Source: Solenopsis invicta (lineage: Eukaryota > Arthropoda > Insecta > Hymenoptera > Formicidae). From it: 64,000 bases of DNA. The stretch covers positions 1-64,000 of the forward strand of contig NC_052679.1 of NCBI RefSeq assembly GCF_016802725.1. The letters run 5' to 3'. A program made the translations under genes and the position numbers. Each line of letters opens with the position of its first letter. Positions within the stretch are counted from its first letter, which is position 1. The notes under the pieces were generated by a model. That model was not told the origin of the DNA. It searched no databases and saw only the letters and a list, made by a program, of their open reading frames with translations. Below are positions 44,601-58,060 of the stretch, one piece after another.

Positions 44601-47600
44601 ATAATTTCTGGTGGAGATAAATACGATGAGAAATTGGCTCTGAACTCTCAACTTAAATCATCGTGTCTTAAATCACCGAAGGTACGTGCCTGGAGATATT
44701 TGAATTTCCGTCGAGTTCCGGACGTTTCCATGCGGTTTGCGATGTGTACGCGGACTGTCCGATGTCTATTTTGAATCCCGGAGTATTTATAAGCTTACCT
44801 TTACCGGCGCGAAGTACAGCACGGCCCTTGCGTAAATGGAATCGCTGTCGATTTTGCCATCGGTCACGTTTTAGCGTTCCAATCGATCCAATCGGTCGTA
44901 CTTATCGAGTCCACTTACGTACGCTTTATATAATTATCTTCCAATGCTAGTTGCTATGAAAAGTCGTATTTCCGGTTTAATTTCGACATCTTCCGAATTA
45001 GCGCTTAATTTGTACTAGATTATTAAAAATTGATTTTTCTCCCTACGCGAGCTCAATAATTTAATGCAAAATAATCTCGAACATAAAAACATTACATATT
45101 AGTTCGTCACTTGTTCGGTGTGTATTACATCTTATGTAAAAATAAAAAATAAGTACAGAGATTAATATATCACAATACTATCAACGGTGTGGACCTATCT
45201 ACGAATGATGATAGTATCGATCTCTTGGATACTATCGACCATTTGAAGAAATGAAACAATATACGAGAACCGATTCGCCACCGATCACGATAACGTGCGA
45301 ATATGAGTTAGTTTTTATTTTTGACCAATTTATTATAATGTTTTAGTAAATTATTGTTTATAATGAATTTTACATGAAGCGGCTGATGAAAGCCTGGTTG
45401 GTATAGAAACTTGTTCCGCGATCGTCGATAGAGTAAGACGAGTATGTACATATGAGAATTTAATATGTATATTATTGTTATTATAATCTCTGATTATATT
45501 TGTTCATCCGTAGTCTATTATTAGATTTTATTGCCTTTAAAAATAAACACATTGGTTAGGTTATCTCAGATACGATCGACTATTCTCTTCTTGTGGACGG
45601 ACACCAATTCTTAACTATTTGGCTCTTATCCCATATGTCCATCGATCATCGCCGACATAAATTATAAATTTCTCTCTGTTTTCAATGCCTCTGCTTTTAA
45701 AAGATTAACACTCCTTTTCCGATTACATCTATTTTATTCTGCAGAAAAACATATAAAACGACAGAGTGACTCGCTGATATTATTTGATCGATGCGTTAAT
45801 AAGTGAAGCGCGCGTTGTCTACGAGCTTCTTGATAAAATGCGATCTGCGTCGCTCCTCGAGAAGCGGCACGGATCATTCATCACATTCCACGGCATCTAC
45901 ATTCATGCGGGGCCCTGGCGGGGACGGAGCCGAACGGTCAGCCAAGGGGGTTCTTGGGATAATCTCGGAAAAGCGGGATAAATAACCAGACGGTCGGCAG
46001 ACTGATCCGTTTACTCGTTTATATTTGGATGGCGATGCCTATTCCGCCATCAGCGCGGCCTCGCGCAAATTGTATCAGTGTGTCATTCCGCGTTGCAGTT
46101 TTATGCAATTTCACTGACGTCGGCGGCTGTTCGCCTCTATAATCCAAGTCTCGGGCCGCGCGGCCGTGGATAGTGGAAATCCGAGCGCAGCGAATCCGAC
46201 GGCGACGGCTCCCGGCTCCGCCGTTCTCTCCCTTCGCAGCGCGGAGAGGAGAGTTGGAAAAGTCGCGAGGCAATCGATGAAAGGAAACGCATTTTTCTAG
46301 TCGAAGCAGCGTTCTTCGTAGGAAGCGTTTTACATGTATCTCCACTCATCCGAAGCTTCCTTAACCTTTTGGATATATAATATATGTTCCATCAAGTACT
46401 CTCCAAGATGCCATAACGTACAACTCCCGTTTCACGTCAATAAATAGAAATTGTCTAAAATAGTTATGAAAGAACTAAAAATTGGGAAACCCAAAGGGTT
46501 AAAACGCGTCCAGTTTTACCGCAAAATATTATTCTCAATTCTCAATGAATTGCTGTTAGAATTCTCTCTTTAGATTCATTTTAATTGCCGTACATGATAT
46601 TTGCTCAATTCTAATTTATTATCCGGTTGAGCAACGCCTTTAGAAGTTGCGGTATACATCCGTCAAATTTTTTTTTCCTTTACTTTTTCCGTGGAGAACG
46701 AAAGCTTAGCGCGAGAGAGATTCGGCGACGACCGCGAGTCTTCGCCGAGCGAGAGCTTCGCCTGGGCGCGTTTCCCATGACAGGATGAACGGATTCGTGC
46801 CACGTGATACTGTTTTGACTGATACTCGCCTGCCAGCGGAATCTCGCGTCGCGAGAGGAAAAACGAAGCCGAAGAGTTAAGCAAGAGGATGGAGCGGAAA
46901 ACGAGGGAGGGAATCATCTCGCGACTTGCCGCAGCGTGGGACGCAACGCACAAATGCTCCCCAATGTCCTGCCTGTCACACGAAACGTCATTGTGAAAAA
47001 GAACGTCTCGGAAAACACTATTTAGCCTTTTCTCACTGAACACGATTCATAGACTAGACTAGAGCGAAAAAGTTGAGGTTAATTATTAACATCCAAAACG
47101 TGATGTCGACTCTCACGACCGTTCACCGTCAGCCGGCGATCGGATCAGAACTGCTGCGTGTGTACACAGTTTTTAAATATAAAATATATTTCAAATTCTT
47201 TAGATTGTAATATTTTTTTCGTTTGTTATATCGCAACTGCTCTCACACATGTAAATATACGGCGTGTTCCGAAATTCGCGAATTAAAATACCGCAGCGAG
47301 AAAGTTTTTGAAAAATCAAATAAAATAGTTATTTTTACATTTGTAGAATTTCAAGCGATAGATTTTGAGACAAGCTAAGGCTTAAAGCTAAGTCAATCGG
47401 ATTACGTTTAGACAGTCATCCGTTATGCGATTACTAATACTGTCGCACGCGTGCGACTCGTGACATATAAATGTCTAAACTAGGAATTCCCAAAGTGTGG
47501 ATCGAGACAAATTTTTCAGTGATAATATAGAAATAAAAATTGAATTTCAAAATAAACTATAATCATCAAACTCAATATTTAATAACATATAATGTTTCCA

Positions 47601-48970
47601 AATATGTCATATTTAATATTCTATGAATTAGTAATGAACAAACTTTGATTATTACTTGGAGATTGTTTTTGAAATATTTTAACAATATTTTGTAAAAAGC
47701 ATGTATCAAATAAGATTTTTTAAATGTCATGCGATATTATTATTATTTTTTAAAGACGTTCAAAATAGCAGGTTTGGCGTGTAAATAAAATCAACATTAC
47801 TCAATGTTATTTTAACGTTTTTTGTGTACTTCCTGGGATCCTTTTTTTATAATTCATATGGAAAGAAAGAAAAGAAACGTTTCCACATCGATAAGCTCAA
47901 GTTTAATTTAAAAAACAATTTTATATTAATATACAACAAATTATTTCTAATTTCGAAATTAATTATAACTGCTTGTGATAAATACGGGGACTTGAAATGA
48001 AAGTTAATTCGTAACTATAAAGTTGCAAATAATAATCTCCGTCTGTCTTTTAGCGTAACGTAATAGGATACTTCCCGTTGCATACGCAGGCCGCGATGCA
48101 CTTGAGCACCGTTTGCCCTTTTGACCCTTACCAATTTGTGAGTGACCTTAAGTTTCAATTATGTGAGATCGTTTCGTGTTGCGGGTTAAAAAGCGCCCTT
48201 TACGATTCGACCGGACGGCGGACGAGAGAACAAACAATTTAGATTAGCGCGCTACACCCGCTTTTAATTCCCGGGATTCCACTTGGACGGCCGATTTTAC
48301 ACCGGTCAATAAAACTGTCGACTAATTGTTGAAAAGCGCCACGCTCATTACCGGCGTCTCGGATTTCAAAAGAAAAAATCCTCGCATTATCGAGAGTACG
48401 CAGGTCGTCGAGGTCCAATCCCATAACACGTGTCGGTCTATATATAGCCCGTTAAAACACGCGCACCCCTCACAACTTTGCACTTGGAGCTCGACAATGG
48501 CATAGCTGTATCGCAATGCCGTAGCGTACAGGCGTTATGTGTAACATTGGAAAAAAATCAAACTGCATTGGAAAGTACATTTCACTCGATAACTCGATCA
48601 TCGTCGGAATTTAACAAAAAGAATTGGAGATAAAAATTAACCCTTCGCGAATTAACTTATCGATCATATTGGTCCAGACAATTTGCTGATTTTGTTTCAC
48701 ATTTCGGAAATGTATAAAAAAAGTAAAAAAAAAACGTTTTGAATTATATAATTGTACAATTATATTTTAAAATATTGAAAGAGTGTACTAAAATTTTTTT
48801 AGATTTTTTTACAGCTTGAAAACTCTTTGAAAAACTCAATCGTTTACCAGTGAACTTGTAGTCTAACTAATGTTCATTTTCATCAATGCAGATTAACTAT
48901 GATTTAGGTTTCACTTGCTCTTTATCCTTTTCTAGTTCTAACAATTAGAAAAAGATAAAGAGTAAGTTAA
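41695..48970. other. Gene-poor region with scattered GC-richer patches
   Basis: No coding exon supported. GC-richer patches lie at 42900-43220 (small Cys-containing frame of 65 codons, unrecognised), 44500-44950, 45780-46340, 46680-47130 and 48040-48540. 43204-43470 contains a diverged duplication (AGATGACTTTTATTGGAATC / AGATGACTCTCATTAGAATTC) around a (TA) run at 43284-43311. 47265-47290 (GTGTTCCGAAATTCG) resembles a transposon end but no partner was found. Confidence 0.5.
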
Positions 48971-49189
48971 ACTAATCAAAAAAATTGGTTGATAAACTAA
49001 AATATTTAGTTCAATGCATGCAACTAAATATTAAATTTGTTTTTCGGTTAAAAAATTTGAATGGTTGATATGAATAAACTATATAAACTATATTTTTGTG
49101 CAACTAAATAATTCTTGAATCAATCAAATGTTTAGTTGATCGTATCGGACTAAATATTTTAGTTATTTGATCAACTTTTTTTCTCAGTG
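48971..49189. mobile_element. MITE family F2, copy 1
   Basis: Inverted repeat: ACTAAAATATTTAGTTCAAT at the left pairs with GACTAAATATTTTAGTTATT at the right, and the outer end reads TTTTTTTCTCAGTG (CACTGAGAAAAAAA on the other strand). The central GGTTGATATGAATAAACTAT is shared with copy 2 at 51513-51725. Confidence 0.75.
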
Positions 49190-49633
49190 GACATAAGCAG
49201 TGAAAAACAGAATAGTCGGATGGTTAATAAAAGAGGATTTTATGACAAAATAATTCTTATTAAATTTTAGTTTGATTCGATATTGTGGTGAGTACATAGC
49301 CTGAGATTAGCCGGTTTGCTCTCAATGTATATGACGATTTATCTCGTTAATAAGTAACGTGTAAAAGAAAACAATGCAAGCGTTAAAAGAATTGATGTAA
49401 CTCCAGATCTCGGCACTTTGATCCGCATTTTATTGGAAGTTGAACATCAGACGCTTCATGCCCGATGTCCGACGTGCGCTAAGCGACTTACGGTGTTTGC
49501 AGCGTGCGTCGACGGAAATAGCGTTACGGCCTGCATAGCCAAACAGCGTGCAGAGTGAAGAAGATAGAGAGCAACGCGAAGAGAAACGTCATACATGAAG
49601 AAGAGAAGAACCGGCAAAGTTCTGTCCAGAGGG

Positions 49634-49691
<58 letters not shown>

Positions 49692-50551
49692 GTGGTGAAA
49701 TGGACTTGGCGAGAACGACGAGGAACGAATCTCCGAAACGAAACCGAGAGGGAGGAAAGCGAAAGTAAGTGAAGTTTCGAGGGCGAATGGGACAGGCAGA
49801 ACGGCGGAGAGCAGACGAGCAAAGCGAGGACGAAAAGGAAGAGACGAAGAAGGAATAGGGGGATACGAAGAGTAAAAAGAGGCGTAGAGAACTCTTCCTT
49901 TTCTAACGGGACAGGTGCACGCCTCTATTTTGGCGATGCCGGCCGGCGAACGTTCGGTCCAATCTCGTAGAGCAAAATTGCGACATTCCGCCGCACGCGG
50001 GCTCCTTCGCAAGCGGACTCTCTCCTGATCTCTCCCATTCCCTTTTTAGTATGCGCGCTTGCGACATCTTCGCGGCGTGTCGCTCTGCGACGACGTTCTC
50101 CGATTTTCCACCCTCCTCTCCTTGAACGAAAATTGCATAATGTACTATCTAATGCTTCTCACCGATGTCGTTTCTGATGGCTTCAATAATTAATTCTTAC
50201 GCCAACTCTTGTGCTCTCATTTATGAAAATTGATTTCAAATACGTTGATAGCTTCTTTTTCAGAAGTAATTATAAAAATTAATTAATTTCATGCAAACGG
50301 GCTTGATCGTGTCTTCGACATTCCTAGCGAGCAGAAGTAAAAGGCTATTTCTGTGTTAAATTTTAGAGAAGAGATAAAAGTTCCCAAAATATCCGAGCAA
50401 GTTCGGAAAATTTGTAACGTGACTTCAAAGCATTAGTTTAAGTGGACTTCTAAAGGCACCGATGTCATAATAACATCGTAACGTAAAGTGACGTAATGTT
50501 GTCAATTAGGCCTACTATATTCTTATATCGCGTGGCAATCGAGAGGAGACA
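49190..50551. other. Intergenic, includes a GC-richer block with (GA)n
   Basis: 49400-50110 is GC-richer. Frames of 77-162 codons here are produced by the GA/CT run and show no domain. No splice-consistent gene. Confidence 0.5.
49637..49689. repeat. (GA)26 microsatellite
   Basis: About 53 bp of uninterrupted GA. Confidence 0.97.
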
Positions 50552-50818
50552 CGCGGGAAGAACGATTCTGATAAAATGTTTAAACATTTAGCTATAGACA
50601 CGAATCTGAAAATAAATTTATATTGAGTCGTCGAAATAATTATGTAAGGCGTTCAAACTTGTCAAAATGTCAAAAGCTTCTACAGCATATTTTGTTTATA
50701 TAATAATATGCTGCATTTGAATGTTCTACAGAACTATTTTGGTAGTTTAGCAAAATTATTTTCAGATCTGCATCTAATTAAATTTTTAGATACTTGAGCA
50801 AAACCGTTCTTTTCGCGT
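50552..50818. mobile_element. MITE family F3, copy 1
   Basis: The left end CGCGGGAAGAACGATTCTGA and the reverse complement of the right end, CGCGAAAAGAACGGTTTTGC, match. The arms continue through TCTGAAAATAA. About 267 bp, non-coding. Confidence 0.8.
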
Positions 50819-51512
50819 ACATACACATCGTATGTACAAAGTGAAAATGCTAATTTAAAAATTACGTAATTTTACTTTTTGCGGAAATTTGTCTGTATAG
50901 GATTTAATATTTCGCTTTTTATTATCACTGTTATTAAAATTACCATATGAATTATAAGACAAATTTGAATGAAGAAAAACAATTTTAACGCATCTTAAGA
51001 GAGCAATTATTAAATGTAGTATTACTTTTTTATGGATTTTTATCTTATGATAAAAATATAATAACTCGGGAACAGACCACACGATGACTGCGATTTCTCG
51101 TTCTGCCTCTGAATAAAGCTCACCATTTTAAACTTTAAATATAGCGCCTCGCGTGATTTAATTTTCTCATATTTCACATGAAATAACGGCTCTCAACAGA
51201 GTTGATATGTGAAAACGTTGTAATTTACATCCGATTAGCGCTTCGCAGTTTCAGTTAAATTTCGACGATGGCTGAAATTAAGGATGTATATGTCATCAAG
51301 TATTATCAGAAATTTTAAAAATTTATTAGATTGTTTCATTATTATATTTGAATGTTTGTGTAAAATTCTCTTATTAGTTTAAAAGTTATTCTTTTATTTG
51401 CTCTTGATTCTTATGTAAAGCGTTTTGTAACACTTATCTGCAAATTAGATGTGGAAATAGCGTTAAATTAGCGATTAATAAATCAAATTTTTTACATAAT
51501 TACAACAAAATT
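50819..51512. other. AT-rich spacer between F3 copy 1 and F2 copy 2
   Basis: No gene or repeat recognised. A 75-codon minus-strand frame at 50855-51082 has no domain. Confidence 0.45.
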
Positions 51513-51725
51513 TAAAACAAAATTGGGTCGAAAAATTGAAACATTTAGTCCAATACGTTCAACTAAATATTGATTTGGTTTAATTGATTTTTGATTAAAA
51601 ATTTTAATGGTTGATATGAATAAACTATACCTTCTTTGTACAATTAAATAATTGTTAAATCTTAATGTTTAGTTGAACGTCTAATTTAAATATTTTAGTT
51701 TTCAAACAAATTTTCTCCGAGTGTA
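51513..51725. mobile_element. MITE family F2, copy 2
   Basis: Shares GGTTGATATGAATAAACTAT and the CAACTAAATATT / AATGTTTAGTTGAACG arms with copy 1. The right end TTTTCTCCGAGTGTA (TACACTCGGAGAAAA on the other strand) resembles the copy 1 end CACTGAGAAAA. Confidence 0.72.
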
Positions 51726-52523
51726 ATAAAACTTTAATAAATGCAAAGTTGTCGTGCAAAAGTTGATTTGCATCCATTTACTCGTTTAACAGTTTTTTAC
51801 CTGAAATTATAGCAAAATAAGATCATTTTCACTACACAAGTCATTACAAGTCCAATTTTTCATTATTTTCTTCTTGCAAAAAAAAGGAGAATAAGGAGCC
51901 TGCAGTTTTTAAATTTTGATAATTTTTAGCTGATTTTATTGTGTGTAGAGCCAAGACATTATATTCTTACAAAGTTGTTTCGCCACTCTGTCGCGGTTTC
52001 TTCCATTTCGTTTGTTTCTCAAGCGCACCAATGGTGTACCCTATATCTTTCTCGGCCCGCTCGGGTTAAAAGCGAATGGTCTCGTGAGAGAAGAAAAAGA
52101 AAAGAGATCGCTTTATACCTCATACGCGGACGGAACGGCCGCGAAAACGCGAAGAATTCGGGAATGCCGAATTCTCGGCGCCAGAAAGCGCGAAACAGCG
52201 CGGCGCGGCGGCGGCGACGACGGCGGCAGCGTCTCCCATCGGCATCTCTCGTTCCCCGCGACACCGTCGTTTGTGTCCCGCTGCTTTCTTTCTCGGTGCG
52301 TTATTTTCTAGTCGCTTTACGCGCCACGTTATTCTCGCGCGTGCCGAACGAGCCGCGCGATCCGCAGTCGAAATACCGACGCAGATGTATGTCGAACGTA
52401 AAAGAATTCCGTCCTAATTAAGGCAACGCGATTTTGACGAAAAGTTGCTTCGCGATTTATGGAATGACAGTGATATATTCTAGGAAACATCGAGAGGATT
52501 TGTAGATATCTGAGAGATATCTT
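51726..52523. other. Intergenic with CpG-rich island at about 52030-52430
   Basis: The island contains GCGGCGCGGCGGCGGCGACG. Open frames up to 160 codons are Arg-rich products of the GC bias. It could be a promoter or first exon of an unseen gene; no donor stands out. Confidence 0.4.
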
Positions 52524-52797
52524 CGCGAACAGGACAGTTTTACTCAAGTATCTAAAAATTCGATAGAAATTTAGCTAGATATAACATGTCTGAAAATAAT
52601 TTTGTCGAACCATTAAAATAATTACGTAGCACACTCAATCTGGTTGCTAGAATGTCAAAACTTTTTGCAGTACGATCAACATGTACACTTCAACGTTATA
52701 CATACCTAATTATTTTAACGATTCAATAAAATTATTTTCAGATTTATATCGATCTAGCTAAATTTTTAGACACTTTAGCAAAACCGTTATTTTTGTG
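52524..52797. mobile_element. MITE family F3, copy 2
   Basis: Best-preserved copy. AAGTATCTAAAAATTCGATAG and TCTGAAAATAATTTTGTCGA at the left pair with the right arm, read on the other strand as AAGTGTCTAAAAATTTAGC and TCTGAAAATAATTTTATTGA. About 274 bp. Confidence 0.85.
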
Positions 52798-53130
52798 TTG
52801 TAAGATATCTTCAGATATTTTTAGAAATTAAAGATATTTTTTACAAGTTGTTTAAAAGATGTTATTGAAGATAACTTAATTAAATTTCTAAAATATCTAT
52901 AAATATCTAAAAAAACATCTTAAAGGATATTTTTAAAATATTTTTCTTTTACATTTCTGAAGAATATCCTCAAGATATCTCTAGATATCTGAATAATATC
53001 TCAAAATGTTGCATATGATGTTTTTTAGATCGCTAAAAGATATCTTTTCGAAAAAATGCAAAACGTCTCGAGACAAAGCAAGATATCTCTTAGAAATCTA
53101 AAAGATTTTTTTGCTTATATCTTTATCGAA
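52798..53130. repeat. Cluster of degenerate AGATATCT palindromes
   Basis: About ten AAGATATCTT-like words, some exact (AGATATCTT, AAGATATCTC, CTAGATATCTG), lie at irregular spacing in ~330 bp. Two more lie at 52505-52523 just before F3 copy 2. It looks like a diverged short-period repeat. Confidence 0.7.
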
Positions 53131-54377
53131 TTCATGGTATTGTACGGAAAGTCTAATTACTTTTTATGACAATATTTTTCCGTTATTCCATTAAAAGAAA
53201 CTACAATACTTTTTTCTAACAAAGTTTCTCCAAATATGGATCGTTTAATCTTTTTCTTCCGCTGTTTGTGCCTTGATCTAGCCGCTTAGTTAGTCGTCCT
53301 TATTAATTTCTTGCCACGGATGACCGGTCCGAGGGAAAAGGACCTCACGCCGCTAAGTGCGAACGAAAAATGTTAGGCGCCAACGGGAAATGTGACGGAA
53401 TCGGGCCACGTGCGTGTGGCTGGCACACACTCGTACGAACACGTGCATGTAGCATCGAAGCCGCGGCATGTGTCAGTCGGACTGAATGGACGCCTTGAAA
53501 CGCTGCGAGATTTATCGATGCATTAGTGTTTTCGAAGTCAGCCGGGCGAGTCGCGTGGCTGACGCTTCTCGTCCGGCAATTTCCAGATTTATCGCGGAGG
53601 TGGATTCTCAAGGCCGGTAGATTCTCCGCCTGGCCTCAAAAAAAAAAAAAAGGAAGAAGAAGAAAAAACAAAAGCGCACTGAATCCGGCCCACCGAGTGA
53701 TCTCGGCCGGCCAATCAGGGATGTTGCGGAAAGAGTCTATAGAAAGTAATCGGCACAGGCCGAAGCACGCGGAGAAATATCGGATCGTAAAAATAAATTG
53801 AAAATTGTAAATTCACGCTCTTGAGAAATTTGGAGCAAGAACATCGCGCGTATCTCGTATGCGTAAAAATACTAAGTTTACGGTCAAATCTCAAGTTTGA
53901 TCTCTCTTGCTCCGTAAGAGTTTGCGTTAAGAGGTAGGGGGCCACTTCGAGATGGCTAAAACTTATTAACTTTCCTCACTTTGCACGATCCAAGTTATGA
54001 GAGAGTCATATTCATGCGAGTTTGCACTCTAGAAGGATGGAAGGGTTCATATGAATGCTCATATATCTCTTCGTCTTTTCGTCACAACAAGATCGTAAGC
54101 TCAGAATAAAATCACAGATTGGGAGTAAACGTTTACGTAACTAGGGAAGAATTGTCGAATGCATATGTATTTCTCAAGTCATTTTTTTTATCATATTTTC
54201 CACTTGGTACACCTGATTTGTATTGCAAATGAACGTTATAATTTGACAATTCAGGTACATATTAGTGCAATAATTAACCTTTCGCTAAAAACAAATTAAT
54301 TTATTATAAATCTTTTTTGCAACATGCTGCGAGAGATAATGATTTTAAAGCAAGTGGTCGTCCACATCGTATCTGTT
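53131..54377. other. Intergenic with GC-richer block at 53330-53730
   Basis: No gene supported. A poly(A)/AAG run lies at 53638-53670. Short frames (76-91 codons) have no recognisable domain. Confidence 0.45.
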
Positions 54378-54608
54378 CACGGAAATAACAATTTTACCGC
54401 AGCATCTAAATTTAGCTAGATACAGATGAGAAAATAGTTTTACGTTGGGCCATCAAAATAATTATGTAGGACGCCGAAGCACAATAATGTTGCTGCAAAA
54501 ACAGTTTTGACATTTTGAAACTAGGTTAAACATTCGATACGTTTTTTTTTAAATAATTCAACATAATTATTTTCAAAATTATGTTTCAGTAAAATTCTTT
54601 CTATATGG
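54378..54608. mobile_element. MITE family F3, copy 3
   Basis: More diverged copy. It keeps GGAAATAACAATTTTACCGC, AAATTTAGCTAGATACAG and AAAATAATTATGTAGGACGC, and an inverted right arm ending GTTTCAGTAAAATTCTTTC. About 231 bp. Confidence 0.7.
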
Positions 54609-57600
54609 GTTTCCTAAATCGTATCATCTTTAAAAGTTTCGAATTTATGAATTATAATAATTAAAAATATAAATAATTATTAACTAATTCTTATTTTATT
54701 AATATTTAATCGAAAAAAAATCAAATATTTAATAATTAATAAATAACAATAAAAAAGTACAGAACATCGACGGAAAACTGGCTTAAATTTATTCTTGCAA
54801 TAAACACGTTTTTATTCGTATCAATTATTCGTTTTCATTATATTATCACTTATCAATCTTACATTAATGCCAGTTATTGTAATAAAATTTTTGGTGGTAT
54901 AATTTAAATTTAATAGATTTTAGAAAAATCTATAAAAATATCTGTTCAATCTTTATAATTGCGAATATGTATCACACATATATACACGTAATAAATATAA
55001 TATATTTCACTATAAACCTTTTGTAATAAAAATGTAATACAAAACAATCATGGATTGGATCCATGATTACATTATTATTAATTACACAAATTGATAAAAA
55101 TTAACATCAGATGTAGTAACTTTTTAAAAGATTAGCATGTACAAAACAAGATGCAATTTGTTAAATTTTTGTCTATATTACTTCTATTTCTCATCAACTT
55201 CACCTTTTTGTCGCTAAACGTTGCTTATATTAAGTTAAAATATAAAATATTGATGAGGTATGATTTATGCGATATGGGTACGCATTCAGCCACTCTCCCC
55301 TATTAAAAAACCTAATATTGCAGTTTAATCACGCATGAACAACACGCAATCATGAACCAGCGCGACGATAGCAATCCCGCTCGTGAAATCGATAAATCCG
55401 CGAGAACAGCGAAATAAATCGCCGTCGTCGCGCGCGGGGCGCTAAACGTATTTCCCCGAACGAGAGCAACACGCGACGAATGCCTCGATACGTCCCAGGA
55501 GAATCACCGAATACGTTTACGGCTAATCAAAATCGCGCGCACCACCTGGAATAATTAACGGGGCGATGCGATGGTCCGCGTGGGATTTCTGACGATTCAT
55601 TCACGCGAAACGTTCTAGTTACCGAGGGAGGGATGCTTTACAGTTCGAATTGTAGGGTGGAGCGGGGAAAAGAAGCTTGTTGTAGGCTCGTGAATCATAG
55701 CGCCCACGCGAGAACACCATAAAAATAATGCAGCATGCGTCACACGGTATGGCAAACGTGACTCATCGCTCTATGAGGAGCGCATATGTATCGCACGCGG
55801 GTCGCAAGATCGCATCGATAAGTCGCTTGACGCGAAATCCCCATCTCCGGCGACACGACGAGTTATGTATCTCGCGGATGAAGGCGCAGCTGTGAACGCG
55901 CGAATGCGATACGAGCGATACATTTCGGGGCACGCGCGGGGAAAGCGCATGGTAAACACATCGTGACCCGAAATTGGTAAATGCACGCGCAACGCTGCGA
56001 CGGCAGCGATCGAACCCCACGTGGTATATCGCGGAGACTTGCCGACAATTAAATTAGCAAATTGCGGTGCACGTAGCGCGCGGAGCCGCTTAATTAATTG
56101 GAGCAGGCGTGAGAAAGTGGGAAGGCGAGTCACACAGCTTCCACGAAAGAATTAAGAAAGTTTGCCGAAATTTGCCGCGACAGAGACGAGCGTCTAGTAT
56201 AATATAAAAAGTGCGAGTGGTAAACACCGAGAATTAAAATCTAACTTTTCGTGTCAACCAGTCGCGCGGGTACAGGATTCCGCTCGAACAGAGCTCCCCC
56301 CCCCCCCCCGGACACGACGCGAGTCGAGAAAAATGACATTTCGCGGATGATTAATTGATCGCGCGTGACAGGGAGGAAACGGTGGAGTGCACCTCGAGCG
56401 TTAACGATAGCGCGATAAGTCCGTCATCCCCGAATCGCTCGCAGTCGGAGTGATATCGACCAGTCCCGATACTTCTTAGTCATCGCCCGACGTTTCGTGC
56501 TGGTCTGGGCCCGCCTCGAGAAGCACGAAATGTTTCTCGTGAGTCACTAATAAGAGAGTCCATTTCCAGTTAGGTGCTTCGCCTGTACGCAACGTCAACT
56601 AAACGCCAGATGCAATCAACGTCTAAGCGTTTCGTCGACTCTCACGATACGAGAGTTGATCATTTCGGCGGATTTGTGCGCGACGTTCATTCCAAATTTT
56701 CCGTGTGATCGTTTCCGCGAAAGGGCGCATTACCGCGTCGTAACTCGGTACTTAACAGTCAAGCGAGTTTTCCTTTAGCATCGAATAAACGGGAAATATA
56801 TAATAAATATGAATAACAAATACATAGTTCGAAAAACAAAACGTAAGTAGAGAGGAACTAAAAGCGTTACGCGAGAAACGTTAAGAACTGCAAATTAATT
56901 CGCATAAAAATTTATTTTATTCTATGAAATTTTTGACAAATTTATTAAAAAAAAAAAAATTATAGAGATAACTTTGAGAGAGTGCTTTTCCAATTCTGAA
57001 TTTTCTGAATGCTTTTGTCAATTATTTGCTGGTTTATCAATTATACGAACTGGCATAGATACATTCATGATTGTTAGCAGAGAAACAGAGAAATCAGAGA
57101 AATTATGGAAAAATCATTGAATTAAAAAATGGTCAGGTAAAATTTGGGAAAATCGGGAAAAGGGAATGAAAAATTGATTAACATGAAATAAAATTATTGC
57201 AAATCAATTTTAAATTTTCAAATTTTTTTATAATTACTAAATATAATTTTTGTAATTATTTGAAATATATTTTATTGTAAATATTTTTTTTCAAATTTTG
57301 CAGAAAGCCATTAACAGACATAATTAAGAAGGAAAATTACTGCAAAGTCAAAATACAAGTGTATTTTGATGTATGTTAACGATGTTTCACAAATCATTTA
57401 CAGTAACATTATGAAAAAATGATTACAAAACGCTTCAGTAATCATGCATTTTTTGATCAGAGATTTATTGCAAGAGAGATTTATCTTTGTTTCGCATACA
57501 AATATTGTTGAAAATTATGTAGAGTCAAGATAAATTTTTTAATTAAAACGGTAAAAAATATATAGAACATAACGTTAAAAAAGTAAAAAAAACTGCAAAT

Positions 57601-58060
57601 AATGACTGACAGAATTCAAAATATTTCAGAAATGGATGAAATGATAAATGACTTGTCTCAAAATTGCATTGAAGTTGAAAAGATAAACACTCCTCTCAAA
57701 AGTGCATTGAAATTTTTTTTTCTTATAAATGCTTCCAAAATACGTTAAAATATCAAAATTTTATTTTGTATTATCATTTTCCATATATTATATTTTAAAC
57801 AATTTTGTTTGTAATTAATAAAAAATTTTAATACTTTTTTTCTTTGTTTTTATCAAGTATTTCTTTTTGGTTTCAGTCAGGAAATTCGTTTTTTCTAAAA
57901 AAACCAGGAAAAATTATGGAATGTTTCTTTCTGTTTAATAACTCTAATATTTTCGTCATGCATAAAAAGATACGTATGAATGTAACGGGGGTTTATATCA
58001 TAAAACGCGTTGGATGATAATAACCTTTAGCATCATCGTCTGTCCGGGGGGATAAATTGG
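54609..58060. other. Gene-poor, AT-rich flanks around a CpG-rich block at 55290-56760
   Basis: The CpG-rich block is about 1.5 kb long and includes C(13) near 56297-56309. Minus-strand frames of 61-120 codons overlap in all three phases at 55763-56133, so they reflect composition rather than coding. It may be regulatory or a promoter. The rest is AT-rich and empty. Confidence 0.45.

Noticed and set aside
49524..50012. 162-codon minus-strand frame
   Set aside because: Its Ser-Leu repeat is just the translated (GA)n run; no domain on either side.
51939..52421. 160-codon plus-strand frame in a CpG-rich island
   Set aside because: Arg-rich composition follows from GC bias, overlapping frames are open on both strands and no domain is seen.
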